From Microbacterium sp. EST19A (lineage in GTDB: Bacteria > Actinomycetota > Actinomycetes > Actinomycetales > Microbacteriaceae), in NCBI RefSeq assembly GCF_019969685.1, contig NZ_JAHXYZ010000001.1, forward strand, positions 868,001 through 932,000: a stretch of 64,000 bases of DNA, read 5' to 3'. Made by a program: the position numbers and the translations under genes. The notes beneath the pieces are model-generated. The model did no database searches. It had not been told where the DNA came from and saw nothing but the letters and a program-made list of their open reading frames with translations. This document shows, in pieces, positions 36,292 to 45,401 of the stretch. Numbering within the stretch: position 1 is the first letter of the stretch; each line of letters begins with the position of its first letter.

Positions 36292-37119
36292 TTGTCTGAT
36301 CCTCTCGAAACAGAACTCTTCTTCGCCGACGTCGAACCCGGCGAGAACCAGCGCTGGTCCACGTGGCCGGCCGTCACCCCCACCGAACGCGGGCCGGAGC
36401 CCTGGCCCGACTGGGTCGTGACCTCCGCCGGCGCTCTCGACACCGAGTTCGGCATCCTCAAGACGGGTAAGGAGGCCGACGTGTTCCTGCTGGAGCGCGC
36501 CGTGCCCGGCGACCCTGCGCAACACGTGCTGCTCGCGGCGAAGCGCTATCGCTCGGCCGAGCATCGCAGCTTCCACCGCTCGGCCGTCTACACCGAGGGT
36601 CGCACCACGCGGAACACACGCGATGCGCGCGCCCTCGCCCGGAAGTCCAGCCACGGGCGGGAGGTCGCGGCCGCCCAATGGTCGTTCGCCGAGTTCGAGG
36701 CGCTCTGCCGTATGTGGGCGCTGGGCGCGCCCGTGCCGTACCCCGTGCAGGTCAACGGCACCGAGCTGCTGATGGAGTTCCTCGGCGACGCGCACGGCAC
36801 GGCTGCTCCCCGGCTCGCCCAGGTGCGCAGCGACCGTGTCGAGCTCGCCGGCTTCTACGACCAGGTGGTCGAGATCATGCGGGTGTTCGCTGCCGCCGGC
36901 TTCGCCCACGGAGACCTGTCGGCGTACAACCTGCTGGTGCACGAGGGCCGGGTGCGGGTGATCGACCTGCCGCAGATCGTCGACATCATCGCGAATCCGC
37001 AGGGGCTGGATCTGCTGCACCGCGACTGCGTCAACATCTGCGACTGGTTCATCCGGCGGCGCGTGGAATGCGACCCGGAGGAGCTCTTCGCCGAGCTGTT
37101 GGCCGCGTCGTACGCCTGA
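36292..37119 (+). CDS. RIO-type serine protein kinase
   Basis: This 275-residue protein is a RIO1-like atypical kinase. The N-lobe has FGILKTGKEADVFLLERA (the flexible loop region that replaces the usual P-loop) and AAKRYRSAEHRSFHRSAVY with the conserved Lys. The C-lobe has the catalytic AAGFAHGDLSAYNLLVHEGRVRVIDLPQIVD, in which HGDLSAYN holds the catalytic Asp and the metal-binding Asn and IDLPQ the metal Asp. The start is an unusual TTG at 36292, seven bases after a GGAG site buried in a leader hairpin. Bacterial RIO kinases are poorly studied; links to ribosome maturation are suggested by the archaeal and eukaryotic relatives. Confidence 0.9.
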   Translation: MSDPLETELFFADVEPGENQRWSTWPAVTPTERGPEPWPDWVVTSAGALDTEFGILKTGKEADVFLLERAVPGDPAQHVLLAAKRYRSAEHRSFHRSAVYTEGRTTRNTRDARALARKSSHGREVAAAQWSFAEFEALCRMWALGAPVPYPVQVNGTELLMEFLGDAHGTAAPRLAQVRSDRVELAGFYDQVVEIMRVFAAAGFAHGDLSAYNLLVHEGRVRVIDLPQIVDIIANPQGLDLLHRDCVNICDWFIRRRVECDPEELFAELLAASYA

Positions 37120-37127
37120 GGACGTGT

Positions 37128-37149
37128 TCCGGTCGCAGTTGATGCCGCC
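37128..37149. repeat. Second exact copy of the intergenic repeat
   Basis: These 22 bases are identical to 1410-1431, about 36 kb away, and again lie just after a stop codon in a short intergenic gap. GC-rich complementary segments follow (GCCGGCCGCC, CTCCGGTCGACGG), but the long inverted arm of the first copy is missing. Confidence 0.6.
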
Positions 37150-37180
37150 GGCCGCCGCTCCGGTCGACGGATGCCGGGGG

Positions 37181-38131
37181 CTAGGGCCGCGCGACCTGCG
37201 AGGCCAGCAGGCTCACGAGCTCGTACAAGACGTGGCTCGCGGCGATGCCGGTGATCTGCGCGTGGTCGTAGGCCGGCGAGACCTCGACGACGTCGGCGCC
37301 GACGATGTTCTGCGCGCCGAGGGCCCGCAGGATGCGCAGCAGCTCGCGGCTCGTCAGACCGCCGGCCTCGGGCGTGCCGGTGCCGGGGGCGTGTGCGGGG
37401 TCGAGCACGTCGATGTCGATCGAGACGTACAGCGGCTTGTCGCCGATGCGCTGCAGGATCCGCGCGATCGCGGCCTCGACGCCGTGCTCCTCGATGTACT
37501 CGCTCGACACGATCGAGAAGCCGAGGCGCTCGTCGTCCTCGAGGTCCTGCTTCGAGTACAGGGGCCCGCGGGTGCCGACATGGCAGCTCGCGCTGAGGTC
37601 GATCAGGCCTTCCTCGCTCGCCCGGCGGAAGGGCGTGCCGTGCGTGATCGGGGCGCCGAAGTAGGTGTCCCACGTGTCGAGGTGCGCGTCGAAGTGCAGC
37701 ACCGCGACCGGGCCGTGCTTGGCCGCGACGGCCCGCAGCAGCGGCAGCGCGACCGTGTGGTCGCCGCCGATGGTGACGATGCGCTGCACCTGCTCGCCGA
37801 GGGCGATCGCGGCGGTCTCGACCTCGCTCACCGCGGCGGCGAGGTCGAAGGGGTTCACCGGGATGTCACCGGCATCCACCACCTGCGCGATCGCGAAGGG
37901 CGAGACATCCTGCGCGGGGTTGTACGGGCGCAGCAGGCGCGACGACTCGCGCACGTGCGACGGCCCGAAGCGCGTGCCCGGGCGGTAGCTCACACCCGAG
38001 TCGAACGGGATGCCGACGACGGCGATGTCGGCGCGCGGCACATCCTCGATCCGAGGCAGGCGGGCGAAGGTCGCGATCCCGGAATACCGGGGGTTCACGG
38101 AGGCGTCGATGGGGCCGATGTTGTCGGTCAT
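37181..38131 (-). CDS. Agmatinase/guanidinobutyrase family ureohydrolase
   Basis: This 316-residue protein is a ureohydrolase of the arginase superfamily. The manganese ligands are visible in [21 protein letters not shown] and [22 protein letters not shown]. Agmatinase, guanidinobutyrase and guanidinopropionase are all possible. Because the upstream gene (38134) encodes an AruI-like 2-ketoarginine decarboxylase, 4-guanidinobutyrate is a good candidate substrate, giving GABA and urea. It ends the four-gene operon running from 42794 and starts 3 bases after its neighbour's stop. Confidence 0.9.
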   Translation of the reverse strand: MTDNIGPIDASVNPRYSGIATFARLPRIEDVPRADIAVVGIPFDSGVSYRPGTRFGPSHVRESSRLLRPYNPAQDVSPFAIAQVVDAGDIPVNPFDLAAAVSEVETAAIALGEQVQRIVTIGGDHTVALPLLRAVAAKHGPVAVLHFDAHLDTWDTYFGAPITHGTPFRRASEEGLIDLSASCHVGTRGPLYSKQDLEDDERLGFSIVSSEYIEEHGVEAAIARILQRIGDKPLYVSIDIDVLDPAHAPGTGTPEAGGLTSRELLRILRALGAQNIVGADVVEVSPAYDHAQITGIAASHVLYELVSLLASQVARP

Positions 38132-38133
38132 GG

Positions 38134-39744
38134 TCAGTCCTGTCTTCCGGTGGGGATGTGGACGAGCTGCACGCCGCCCTCGGCGATCGCCTCGCGGATG
38201 CTCGACGCGATGTCGTCGCGGCGATCGACCCGGCGTCCGGTCGCACCGAACGCCGCGGCGAGGGTCGCCCAGTCGGGCTGCACGAGGTCGACGCCGATCG
38301 GGGTCATTCCGCGATCGACCTCGTTCTGCCGGATCTCGGCATAGCCGCCGTTGTCGACGCAGATGATCGTGACGTCGAGCCGCTGCTCGACCGCGGTCAC
38401 GAGCTCGTTCACGCAGAACATCAGCGCGCCGTCGCCGATCACGGTGACGACCGGGCGCTCGGCCTGCGCGACGCGCGCCCCGATCGCGGCGGGCAAGCCG
38501 TAGCCGAGCGTCGCGTAGGTGGGCGTGTAGAGCAGGGAGTGCGGATGCTGCGCCTGCAGCACGCTTCCCAGCGCCATGTAGACGATCTGCGAGGAGTCGC
38601 CGGCCACGATCGCGTCGTCGGGCAGGGCCTCGACGATGATCTCGGCGAGGGCGACGGCATCCGGCGCAGTCTCGCGCATCTCGGCGTCTATCGCCGCACG
38701 GACGGCCGACAAGTCAGGGGCGGGTCGCGGCTCCGACGGGAGCGCCGCGAGCAGCGCGGCACCGACCGCCGCCGCGTCGCCCGCGAGCCCGACCGTCGCG
38801 CCGAGGTTCTTGTCGAGCTGCGCCGCGGAGATGTCGACGCGCACGACGGCGCCGCGCGCCTCCAGCCGGGGAGCCCACAGCTCGGCCTCGCCGAGCTTCG
38901 ACCCGATCACCAGCAGCACGTCGGCGTCTTCGGCGACGGCACGGGCCGCTGCGAGCCGGAGGTTCGATCCGAGCGAGAGCGGGTGCCCCTCGTCGACGAC
39001 GCCCTTGCCGTTGAGCGTCGTCAGCACCGGGGCACCCAGGCGGTCGGCGAGCGCGGTGACCTCGGCGGCGGCATCCGTCGCTCCCCCGCCGGCGACGATC
39101 ACCGGGGTGCGGGCGGATGCCAGCAGGCGCGCGGCATCCGCCACAGAGGAGGGGTCGCCCGCGGCAGGATCGGGCGCGGGGCGCGCTTTCCGATCCGCGA
39201 GGGGGACGTGGGCTGCGGCTTCGAGAACATCGAGGGGGATCTCGATGTGCACAGGCCGCGGGCGACCGGTTCGGAAGAGGGTGAAGGCATCGTGCACGGC
39301 CTCGACGGCTTCAGCAGCCGACTGCACGCGACGCGACCACTCGGCGATCGCGCCGACCATGGCCGTGGCATCCTTCGTCTCGTGCAGGGTGCCGACGTCG
39401 GCGAACTCCGCGCCGAGGGGCACGCCGGGCGACAGCACGAGCAGCGGACGCGACTCGCAGAACGCCGTGCCGATCGCGCTCATGGCGTTCTGCAGTCCCG
39501 GTCCGGAGGTCGTGATCACGACACCCGGCAACCCGGTCTGCTGCGCCCACCCGTCGGCACCGTAGCCGGATCCCTGCTCGTGGCGGTTCGTCACCGCGCG
39601 GATGCCGAGGTCGGCGAGCGGCCGGTACAGCTCGAGGTTGTGCGTGCCGGGGATGCCGAAGATCGCGGTCACCCCATAGGCGCGGATGGTCTCGAGCACC
39701 GCCCGGCCCGCGGTGTCGGCGTAGGCCTCCGCAGAGTCAGGCAC
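38134..39744 (-). CDS. Thiamine pyrophosphate-dependent decarboxylase (AruI-like)
   Basis: This 536-residue protein has the three domains of the acetolactate synthase/pyruvate oxidase family. The PYR domain has [22 protein letters not shown] and the catalytic Glu in [17 protein letters not shown] central Rossmann-like domain follows, then the PP domain with [38 protein letters not shown], holding the thiamine-Mg site GDGALMF. The N-terminus resembles 5-guanidino-2-oxopentanoate decarboxylase (AruI) of the arginine transaminase route. GTG at 39744 overlaps the amidohydrolase stop by eight bases. The substrate is inferred from its ureohydrolase neighbour. Confidence 0.85.
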   Translation of the reverse strand: MPDSAEAYADTAGRAVLETIRAYGVTAIFGIPGTHNLELYRPLADLGIRAVTNRHEQGSGYGADGWAQQTGLPGVVITTSGPGLQNAMSAIGTAFCESRPLLVLSPGVPLGAEFADVGTLHETKDATAMVGAIAEWSRRVQSAAEAVEAVHDAFTLFRTGRPRPVHIEIPLDVLEAAAHVPLADRKARPAPDPAAGDPSSVADAARLLASARTPVIVAGGGATDAAAEVTALADRLGAPVLTTLNGKGVVDEGHPLSLGSNLRLAAARAVAEDADVLLVIGSKLGEAELWAPRLEARGAVVRVDISAAQLDKNLGATVGLAGDAAAVGAALLAALPSEPRPAPDLSAVRAAIDAEMRETAPDAVALAEIIVEALPDDAIVAGDSSQIVYMALGSVLQAQHPHSLLYTPTYATLGYGLPAAIGARVAQAERPVVTVIGDGALMFCVNELVTAVEQRLDVTIICVDNGGYAEIRQNEVDRGMTPIGVDLVQPDWATLAAAFGATGRRVDRRDDIASSIREAIAEGGVQLVHIPTGRQD

Positions 39745-41404
39745 GGTGGCGCCGCTCTCCGTCGACCCACGTCTCACGCACGGTGATGGCGGCGATGTCT
39801 TCGCCCGCGACGGCCAGCGGGTCATCCGAGAGCACGGCGAAGTCGGCGTACTTGCCCACTTCGAGCGAGCCGAGGTCGTCTTCGCGTCCGATCGAGATCG
39901 CACCCTCGATCGTGTGGGCGCGGAGCGCGGCGAGCGCGGACACCCGCAGATCGTCGGGCCCGAGCTTGTGCCCGCGGCGCGTGACGCGGGTGACGGCGGT
40001 CTGGATGGCCTCGAGCGGGATGGGCTCGGCGACCGGAGCATCCGACGAGATCGTGAACGGCACGCCCGCTCGCTCGAACTCGCCGAGCGGGTTGAAGCGC
40101 TCGCCCGGGGTGCCGATGGCCTCCTCCACGCCCTCGCCCCAGTTGAAGTAGTGCTGCGTCTGATTCACCGGACGGATGCCGGAGACCGCCATCCGCTCGA
40201 TCTGCTCGGGCGTCGGCAGGCCGCAGTGCTCGATGCGGTGCCGGGCGTCGGCATCCGGACGTTCGGCGAGCGCGGCCTCGATCGCAGAGACGACCATCTC
40301 GATCGCGGTCGGCGACTGGGCGTGCGTCGCGGTCTGGAGGCCGGCGGCGTGGGCCTTGCTGATCAGCGCGGTGTACTCGGCGGGCTCGTGGTACAGCTGG
40401 CCGGTGCGGCACGGGTCGCCCACGTAGCCGTCGGGGAAGTACGCGGTCCAGCCGCCGAGCGTGCCGTCGGCGTAGAGCTTGATGCCGGCGAAGCTGAGGT
40501 GGGCGTTGCCGAACTGGCCGACGAGTCCCATCTCGAGCGCCTCGTCGAGCAGATGCGAGAGCAGGTACATCGACACGCGCAGCTCGAGGCGCCCGGCCTC
40601 GGCGAGACGCAGATACATGTCGAACTCGCGGCGCGTGACCTGGGCGTCGCCGATCGAGGTGACGCCGCCGGCGAGGAAGCGCTGGGTCGCGGCATCCAGC
40701 TGGCGGAGGTGCTCCTCGGGCTCGTCGGCGAGGTGGAAGTTCGGGCCGTGGTGGCCGATCTTCACCCCGTGCACGCCGGTGAGGATGTTGCACGCGGCAT
40801 CCGACAGCTCACCCGTCAGCTCGCCGTCGGCATCGCGGAAGAACTCGCCGCCGTCGGGGTTCGGGGTGTCGCGGTCGACGCCGTTCACCGCGAGAGTGTG
40901 CGAGTTGACGACGCCGCCGTGGCCTGACGCGTTCATCAGGTACACCTCGCGATCGGTCGCGACCTCGTCGAGTTCGAAGCGGGTGGGATGCCGCTTCTCG
41001 GCGAGGTTCCGCTGCTCGTAGCCGTAGCCGCGGACTGGACGCCCCTCGGGAGTCTCGGCGGCGGCCGCCTGCAGCAGCGCGACGATCTCGGGGATGCTGC
41101 CGGCCTTCTCGGGCCCGCAGTCGACCCAGGTCATCAGCTGCCCGTACATCAACGGGTGAGCATGGGCGTCGACGAAGCCGGGGACGATCACCGCGTCACC
41201 GAGATCGACCCGTTCGGGTGCGAGGCCGGCGCGGTCCGCGGCGGCCTCGCACTCGTCGATGCTGCCGATCGCGAGGATCCGCCCGCGATCGGTGAGCATC
41301 GCCGCGGCCGTGGTGGCCCCGGCATCCGCCGTGTGGATCGCCCGCGCCGTGAGGAGTCGCGGCGTCGTCTGAGCCGAGCGGTCGAAGGGAGTGAGCTTTC
41401 TCAT
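39737..41404 (-). CDS. YtcJ-like amidohydrolase
   Basis: This 555-residue protein belongs to the amidohydrolase superfamily (YtcJ/LAF3 group). The metal site HxH is in VPGFVDAHAHPLMYGQLMTW, further His residues are in TATHAQSPTAIEMV and RHRIEHCGLPT, and the final Asp is in PFTISSDAPVAEP. The C-terminal segment LGSLEVGKYADFAVLSDDPLAV is typical of the family. The substrate is not known; an N-acyl or cyclic amide carried in by the MFS transporter would suit. Its ATG at 41404 once overlapped the transporter's stop codon, as shown by the duplicated sequence at 41401-41503. Confidence 0.88.
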   Translation of the reverse strand: MRKLTPFDRSAQTTPRLLTARAIHTADAGATTAAAMLTDRGRILAIGSIDECEAAADRAGLAPERVDLGDAVIVPGFVDAHAHPLMYGQLMTWVDCGPEKAGSIPEIVALLQAAAAETPEGRPVRGYGYEQRNLAEKRHPTRFELDEVATDREVYLMNASGHGGVVNSHTLAVNGVDRDTPNPDGGEFFRDADGELTGELSDAACNILTGVHGVKIGHHGPNFHLADEPEEHLRQLDAATQRFLAGGVTSIGDAQVTRREFDMYLRLAEAGRLELRVSMYLLSHLLDEALEMGLVGQFGNAHLSFAGIKLYADGTLGGWTAYFPDGYVGDPCRTGQLYHEPAEYTALISKAHAAGLQTATHAQSPTAIEMVVSAIEAALAERPDADARHRIEHCGLPTPEQIERMAVSGIRPVNQTQHYFNWGEGVEEAIGTPGERFNPLGEFERAGVPFTISSDAPVAEPIPLEAIQTAVTRVTRRGHKLGPDDLRVSALAALRAHTIEGAISIGREDDLGSLEVGKYADFAVLSDDPLAVAGEDIAAITVRETWVDGERRHRA

Positions 41405-41408
41405 GGGA

Positions 41409-41503
41409 GCCTGTTCGCGGTCGTGTCGGTGCGGGCGGTGAAGGATGCGGCGCCGATCAGGGCAGCCGGTTCGCCGTCGTGTCGGTGCGGGCGGTGAAGG
41501 AGG
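41409..41503 (-). repeat. 56-bp tandem duplication at the transporter-amidohydrolase junction
   Basis: The stretch starting TCGTGTCGGTGCGGGC at 41421 recurs at 41477, a period of 56 bases, with only a few substitutions. Read on the minus strand both copies encode ASFTARTDTTANRLP and a stop. The upstream copy is the real end of the MFS gene (stop 41457). The downstream copy is out of frame with it (56 is not a multiple of three) and ends in an ATGA that overlaps the amidohydrolase start. Confidence 0.85.
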
Positions 41504-42794
41504 CCGTGACCGGCGCTTCGTCCGAGTGCTGGGGCGCGAGCTTCGTGCAGATGCCGGCGATCACGGCCATGCCGATGAACATCGCGATGACCGCCCAGAT
41601 GCTGCCGGTCCAGGCGATGAGCTGCGTCGCGAACCAGGGAGAGAAGCCGGCCCAGAGTGCGGCGCCGACACCGTAGGCCAGCGCGAGGGAGGTGTACCGG
41701 GCCTGCGGGCGGAACATCTGCGCGAGGAGCGCGGCGATCGGAGCGTAGGTCGCACTCATCGCGATGCGCACCAGGGAGGCGAACAGGAAGATCAACGGTT
41801 CGACTCGGCCGGGCATGATCAGCAGGAACGGCACGAAGGTGAGCACCGAGGTGATCAGACCGATGTACATGATGTTCTTCCGGCCCCACTTGTCGCCCAA
41901 CCAGGCGATCGGGAGCGTCACGACGAACTCCACGAAGGAGGCGATCGTCATGGCATCCAGGATCACCTGCTCGCTGATCAGGATCGGCTCGTTGGTGGCG
42001 TAGAAGGTGGCGAAGGTCGTGGCGAGGTAGTAGCCGCCCGTCGAGATCGGCAGGATGCCGATGCCGAGCAGGATCGGCTTCCAGTTCGTGCGCAGAGCGT
42101 AGGCGAGCGGCATGGACTGCTTGCGGCCCTCGACCTTCGACTCGAAGACCGGAGTCTCCTCGACGCGGTAACGGACCCAGAAGCCGACACCGACCAGCAC
42201 GATCGACAGCAGGAACGGGATGCGCCAGCCGCCGTTGATGATGAAGTCGTCGCCCATGCGGGTCATGACCGCGAAGATCCCGGAGGCCAGCAGGGCGCCG
42301 GCCGGGTTGCCGAGCTGCGTGAAGCCGCCGTAGAAGGTCTTCGACTTCTCGGGGGCGTGCTCGACGCTCATGAGCACCGCGCCGCCCCACTCGCCGCCGA
42401 CCGCGAGGCCCTGGATCGCGCGGAGCAGGATCAGGAGGATCGGGGCCAGGATGCCGACGTTCTCGTACGTGGGCAGGCAGCCCACGAGCACCGTAGCGGC
42501 GCCCATCATCAGCAGCGTGATCACGAGCGAGGTGCGCCGGCCGAGCTTGTCGCCGATGTGGCCGAAGATGATGCCGCCGAGGGGTCGGACGAGGAACGCG
42601 ACGGCGAAGGTCGCGAACGCCGCGGCCGTCTCGGCGAGCCGGTCGCCGCTCGGGAAGAACAGCGGACCGAAGACGAGGGCGGCCGCCGTCGCGTAGACGT
42701 AGAAGTCGTACCACTCGATGGTGGTGCCGACGAAGGCGGCGAAGCCGGCGCGTCGCGCCCGGCTGTGCGTGCCTGCGGTGGTGGAGGAAGTCAT
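41457..42794 (-). CDS. MFS transporter, metabolite:H+ symporter (MHS) family
   Basis: This 445-residue protein has the MHS signature: ARRAGFAAFVGTTIEWYDFYVYATAAALVFG at the N-terminus, then RPLGGIIFGHIGDKLGRRTSL and RAIQGLAVGGEWGGAVLM. Members import dicarboxylates, betaines, amino acid derivatives and similar compounds by proton symport. As the first gene of an operon with an amidohydrolase, a ketoacid decarboxylase and a ureohydrolase it probably takes up their substrate. AAAGGAG precedes the ATG. Confidence 0.92.
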   Translation of the reverse strand: MTSSTTAGTHSRARRAGFAAFVGTTIEWYDFYVYATAAALVFGPLFFPSGDRLAETAAAFATFAVAFLVRPLGGIIFGHIGDKLGRRTSLVITLLMMGAATVLVGCLPTYENVGILAPILLILLRAIQGLAVGGEWGGAVLMSVEHAPEKSKTFYGGFTQLGNPAGALLASGIFAVMTRMGDDFIINGGWRIPFLLSIVLVGVGFWVRYRVEETPVFESKVEGRKQSMPLAYALRTNWKPILLGIGILPISTGGYYLATTFATFYATNEPILISEQVILDAMTIASFVEFVVTLPIAWLGDKWGRKNIMYIGLITSVLTFVPFLLIMPGRVEPLIFLFASLVRIAMSATYAPIAALLAQMFRPQARYTSLALAYGVGAALWAGFSPWFATQLIAWTGSIWAVIAMFIGMAVIAGICTKLAPQHSDEAPVTASFTARTDTTANRLP

Positions 42795-42835
42795 GGGTGT
42801 GCCGCTCCTTTGCGGAAGATGTCGGGTACCGGAGG

Positions 42836-42906
42836 ATGCTACGACCGCGCCGAGCCGGAGACAAGGGCAGAACTCCAGCGGGAAGAGTCATTCACTGGAG
42901 TAGTGA
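42836..42906. promoter_or_regulatory. Promoter of the MHS operon and adjacent Lrp-type operator
   Basis: On the minus strand TTGTCT (42859-42864) and TAGCAT (42836-42841) are 17 bp apart. Just upstream lie two inverted repeats: CTCCAG (42873-42878) with CTGGAG (42895-42900), and TCACT (42892-42896) with AGTGA (42902-42906). They lie between the operon and the divergent Lrp/AsnC gene, where an Lrp-type activator would bind. Confidence 0.6.
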
Positions 42907-43016
42907 GCGGATACCGGTGCAGATGTCGTCTTCCCGCCGGTCTCAGTAGTTCGTATGCTGAAGATGTGTTCGCTCACGCGAGCGTTCCCGGGAAAGTGAC
43001 GAATCGGACGGATGAC

Positions 43017-43913
43017 ATGGATTTCGACGCCGAACTGATCCGTGCCCTGCAGGAGGACGGTCGCGCCAGCATCCGCTCCCTGTCCGTCCGTCTCGGTCAG
43101 TCGCGGGCCGCCGTCGCCGCCCGGCTGAAGGCGATGCTCGACGACCGCACGGTGCGGGTGGTCGCCGCCGTCGACCCGGTGTTCCTCGGGCAGCACGTGC
43201 TCGCCCACGTCTCGATCCGCACCGACGGCGCCGTCGAGCTCGTCGCCGAGCACCTGCGGGACATGAGCGAGACGGTGCTGGTCTCTGCGGTCGGCGGCTC
43301 GCATGACGTCGTCACCGAGATCCGTGTCGGCTCGATGTCGGAGCTGCACGACCTGCTGGCGCAGATCCGCGCCATCACGGGCGTGCTCGACATCAGCACG
43401 ATCATCTACTCGACGGTGATCAAGGGCTTCTTCGTCTCGGAGTACCACGGCGGCGTGACGCTCGACGCGATCGACGAGGCGCTGATCGAGCAATTGCAGG
43501 CCGACGGCCGGCGCAGCTTCCGCGCGCTCGGTGAAGAGGTGCGGCTCTCGCCCTCGGCCGTCGCCACCCGCGTGCAGCGTCTCATCGACGGCGGGGTCAT
43601 CAAGATCAGCGCCGTCGAGGCGCGGGGCCTGGCTCATCGGCAGCTGTCGATGGGTGTCGGCATGATCCTCGGCGACGACGACGAAGCGGTGATCGACGAG
43701 CTGCGGCGCGGGCGAGGCGTCGACTTCGCGGCGCGCACGCTCGGCCGGTTCGATGCGGTGGCCACGCTCGTCGAGCCGTCGGCCGGGGCGCTGTACGCGA
43801 GCCTCGAGCGCCTGCGCGCCCTCCCCGGCGTCACGCGCATCGAGGCCTGGCTGCACCTGGCCGTGCTCAAGGAGGACTACGCCCGCACGCTGAGGCCGCT
43901 GCGCACGGAGTGA
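43017..43913 (+). CDS. Lrp/AsnC family regulator with duplicated domains
   Basis: This 298-residue protein contains two Lrp/AsnC units in tandem. The first HTH is DAELIRALQEDGRASIRSLSVRLGQSRAAVAARLKAM (residues 4-40) with a RAM-like domain to about 140. The second HTH is LDAIDEALIEQLQADGRRSFRALGEEVRLSPSAVATRVQRL (about 148-190) with another RAM-like domain to the end. Ordinary family members are about 150 residues, so one chain equals a dimer. It is divergent from the MHS-amidohydrolase-decarboxylase-ureohydrolase operon and is its likely regulator. An upstream GTG at 42966, six bases after TATGCT, is an alternative leaderless start that adds 17 residues. Confidence 0.88.
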   Translation: MDFDAELIRALQEDGRASIRSLSVRLGQSRAAVAARLKAMLDDRTVRVVAAVDPVFLGQHVLAHVSIRTDGAVELVAEHLRDMSETVLVSAVGGSHDVVTEIRVGSMSELHDLLAQIRAITGVLDISTIIYSTVIKGFFVSEYHGGVTLDAIDEALIEQLQADGRRSFRALGEEVRLSPSAVATRVQRLIDGGVIKISAVEARGLAHRQLSMGVGMILGDDDEAVIDELRRGRGVDFAARTLGRFDAVATLVEPSAGALYASLERLRALPGVTRIEAWLHLAVLKEDYARTLRPLRTE

Positions 43914-43976
43914 GGCGAGAGCACCGTCGCGGCGCGCCGTCACCGCCCGTTCACCGGGCAGCGCCAGACTTCGAGC

Positions 43977-45383
43977 ATGAGCGAACCCGAACCTCGCCCG
44001 GTCACACCCGAGCCCCCTGCCGCCGCGAACAGCGGAGCCGTCGGCGTGATCGGCCTGGACCTTCGCGGCGAGACACCCGCGCCGAAGAAGCAGGTGTACT
44101 CCTGGGCGCTGTGGGACTGGGCGACGCAGCCCTTCAACACCGTGATCCTCACGTTCGTGTTCACGGCGCTGTATCTCGTCGGCGAGGGATTCCTCCCTGC
44201 CGACATCGCCTCGCTCGACTCGTCCGACCCGGTGCGCCGGGCCGCCGAGGCCGATCTCGCCTCCGGGCTGGGGCTGGGTTCGACGATCGCCGCCTTCGGC
44301 ATCCTGCTGCTCGCACCGGTGCTCGGCCAGCAGGCGGATGCCGCCGGGCGGCAGAAGCTCTGGCTCGGGATCGGCACCGGAGCCCTGGTGTTCTGCATGC
44401 TCGGGCTGTGGTTCGTCGAGCCGACCCCCAGCCTGTTCTGGCTCGGCGTCGCACTCATCTCGGCCGGATCCGTGTTCGGCGAGATCGCGGCGGTGAACTC
44501 CAACGCGATGCTCATCGGCATCGCGAATCCGAAGAACGTCGGCCGCATCTCCGGTCTCGGCTGGGGCTTCGGCTACATCGGCGGCATCCTCGCCCTCGTC
44601 ATCGTGGTCGTGCTCGACACGTTCGACTGGTTCGGGATGTCGACAGACAACGGCCTCGCCTACCGCCTGATCGCGGTCGGATGCGCGGTGTGGACGATCA
44701 TCTTCAGCATCCCGATCTTCCTGAACGTGCCGGAGCCGTCGCTCGGCCGCCCCGAGCGCAAGGTCGGCTTCTTCCGGTCGTACGCCCTGCTCGTGAAGGA
44801 CGTCGCCGGGCTCTACCGCGACCCCGAGACCCGTCCGACGTTCTGGTATCTGCTCTCGAGCGCCGTCTTCCGCGACGGTCTCGGCGGGGTCTTCGCGTTC
44901 GGTGCCATCATCGGCACGGCGGTCTTCGACTTCGAGACCCAGGAGATCATCATCTTCGGCATCGCCGCGAACCTCATCGCCGGCGTCTCGACGATCCTCG
45001 CGGGCCGCCTCGACGACCGCCTCGGACCGAAGCGGATCATCCTCGCCTCGATCGGGTCGATGGTCGTCGCGGGTCTCGCGGTGTTCTTCCTGCGCGACGG
45101 CGGGGCGATGGTGTTCTGGATCGGCGGCCTCATCCTCTGCGCCTTCGTCGGTCCGGCCCAGGCGGCGGCGCGCTCGTTCCTCGCCCGCGTCACCCCGGCC
45201 GGCCGTGAGGGCGAGATCTTCGGCCTCTACGCCACGACCGGTCGTGCGGCGAGCTGGATCGCCTCGGGCGCGTGGACGATCCTCATCGTGGCGACGAGCC
45301 AGACGGCGTTCGGCATCCTCGGCATCGTGCTCGTCCTCATCGCCGGGTTCCTGCTGCTGCTCCCGGTGAAGGCGCCGCGCTGA
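43977..45383 (+). CDS. UMF1 family MFS transporter (Atg22-like)
   Basis: This 468-residue protein has the UMF1/Atg22-like layout: VYSWALWDWATQPFNTVILTFVFTALYL at the start (the WALYDWANSAF-like motif of the family), about twelve helices and LGWGFGYIGGILALVIVVVL in helix 5. Family members in bacteria are of unknown substrate; the yeast relative exports amino acids from the vacuole. A CAGACT six bases before the ATG is a weak leaderless signal. The CDF gene follows 18 bases downstream. Confidence 0.88.
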   Translation: MSEPEPRPVTPEPPAAANSGAVGVIGLDLRGETPAPKKQVYSWALWDWATQPFNTVILTFVFTALYLVGEGFLPADIASLDSSDPVRRAAEADLASGLGLGSTIAAFGILLLAPVLGQQADAAGRQKLWLGIGTGALVFCMLGLWFVEPTPSLFWLGVALISAGSVFGEIAAVNSNAMLIGIANPKNVGRISGLGWGFGYIGGILALVIVVVLDTFDWFGMSTDNGLAYRLIAVGCAVWTIIFSIPIFLNVPEPSLGRPERKVGFFRSYALLVKDVAGLYRDPETRPTFWYLLSSAVFRDGLGGVFAFGAIIGTAVFDFETQEIIIFGIAANLIAGVSTILAGRLDDRLGPKRIILASIGSMVVAGLAVFFLRDGGAMVFWIGGLILCAFVGPAQAAARSFLARVTPAGREGEIFGLYATTGRAASWIASGAWTILIVATSQTAFGILGIVLVLIAGFLLLLPVKAPR

Positions 45384-45401
45384 CGGGAGTAGCCTGACCG
45401 C

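Noticed and set aside
41401-41456. Extended reading of the MHS transporter through the second repeat copy
   Set aside because: The outer copy is in a different frame; the frame with MFS motifs stops at 41457.
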